A stretch of 64,000 bases of DNA from Fluctibacter halophilus (GTDB lineage Bacteria > Pseudomonadota > Gammaproteobacteria > Enterobacterales > Alteromonadaceae), in contig NZ_JAJEWP010000002.1 of NCBI RefSeq assembly GCF_020687825.1, positions 532,102-596,101 of the forward strand. Direction: 5' to 3'. How positions within the stretch are numbered: position 1 is the stretch's first letter; every line of letters begins with the position of its first letter. Positions 63,914-64,000 of the stretch are shown one piece after another. Both the position numbers and the translations under genes were made by a program. The notes beneath the pieces were generated by a model. It ran no database searches and was not told the DNA's origin. It saw nothing but the letters and a program-made list of their open reading frames with translations.

Positions 63914-64000
63914 TAATTGAAGAGTTTGATCATGGCTCAGATTGAACGCTGGCGGCAGGCCTAACACATGCAAGTCGAACGGTAACAGGAAGTGCTTGCA
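63914..64000 (+). rRNA. rrs: 16S ribosomal RNA, 5' part
   Basis: From AATTGAAGAGTTTGATCATG the first 87 bases of 16S rRNA are present; the gene runs off the window. The start is placed by comparison with the E. coli mature end (TAATTG here, AAATTG there). The V1 region (AACGGTAACAGGAAGTGCTT) fits Alteromonadaceae. Confidence 0.97.

Overview
The window looks like chromosomal DNA of a marine gammaproteobacterium of the order Alteromonadales, probably Alteromonadaceae. The grounds are the partial 16S rRNA gene and E. coli-like rrn leader at the right edge, the natAB, cys and putP genes, two PEP-CTERM proteins, and many small lipoproteins. The genus is an inference and cannot be settled here.

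Left part (1-23.4 kb): a helical exported protein (partial), a membrane-anchored winged-helix regulator with a TolB-like propeller, a divergent exported metallo-beta-lactamase-fold hydrolase and a GST-like gene. An AT-rich accessory patch follows (5.2-6.8 kb) with REP-like repeats, an orphan membrane protein and a small gene that looks like a stranded integron cassette. Then come a serine beta-lactamase-family hydrolase with an AraC regulator, a GNAT enzyme, a lipoprotein operon with two related members, a dockerin-type lipoprotein, asnB, an M28 peptidase, DUF3025 and Yip1 genes, natAB, a tautomerase and a DUF924 gene.

Middle (23.4-40.7 kb): a protein with two fused solute-binding domains, a PadR/HAAS pair with a clear palindromic operator, and a tightly packed sulfate assimilation operon (cysD-cysC-cysQ-cysN, SLC13 transporter, exported protein). 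These are followed by putP, elaA, an exported amidohydrolase, an MFS transporter, DUF1993, three small exported proteins and a LOG-family protein.

40.8-47.0 kb: a complete, translationally coupled operon for an alternate (N-type) F1Fo ATPase in the order beta-epsilon-AtpQ-a-c-b-alpha-gamma. AtpR is absent, and one expected ion-ligand position of the c subunit carries methionine.

Right part (47-64 kb): a paralogue of the 2.9 kb hydrolase that has lost the Asp and His of the HxHxDH motif; a three-cassette integron array with three well-formed attC sites and no integrase in the window; a DUF4386 protein; a membrane protein/XRE pair; a six-gene cluster (peptidoglycan amidase, membrane protein, three lipoproteins, a 58-residue protein) that resembles a lysis or envelope module; a DUF1275 protein; two PEP-CTERM proteins with near-identical 3' ends; a large secreted subtilase; and an rRNA operon with two tandem promoters, a boxA leader and the first bases of 16S rRNA. 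No CRISPR array, tRNA, transposase or prophage structural gene was seen.
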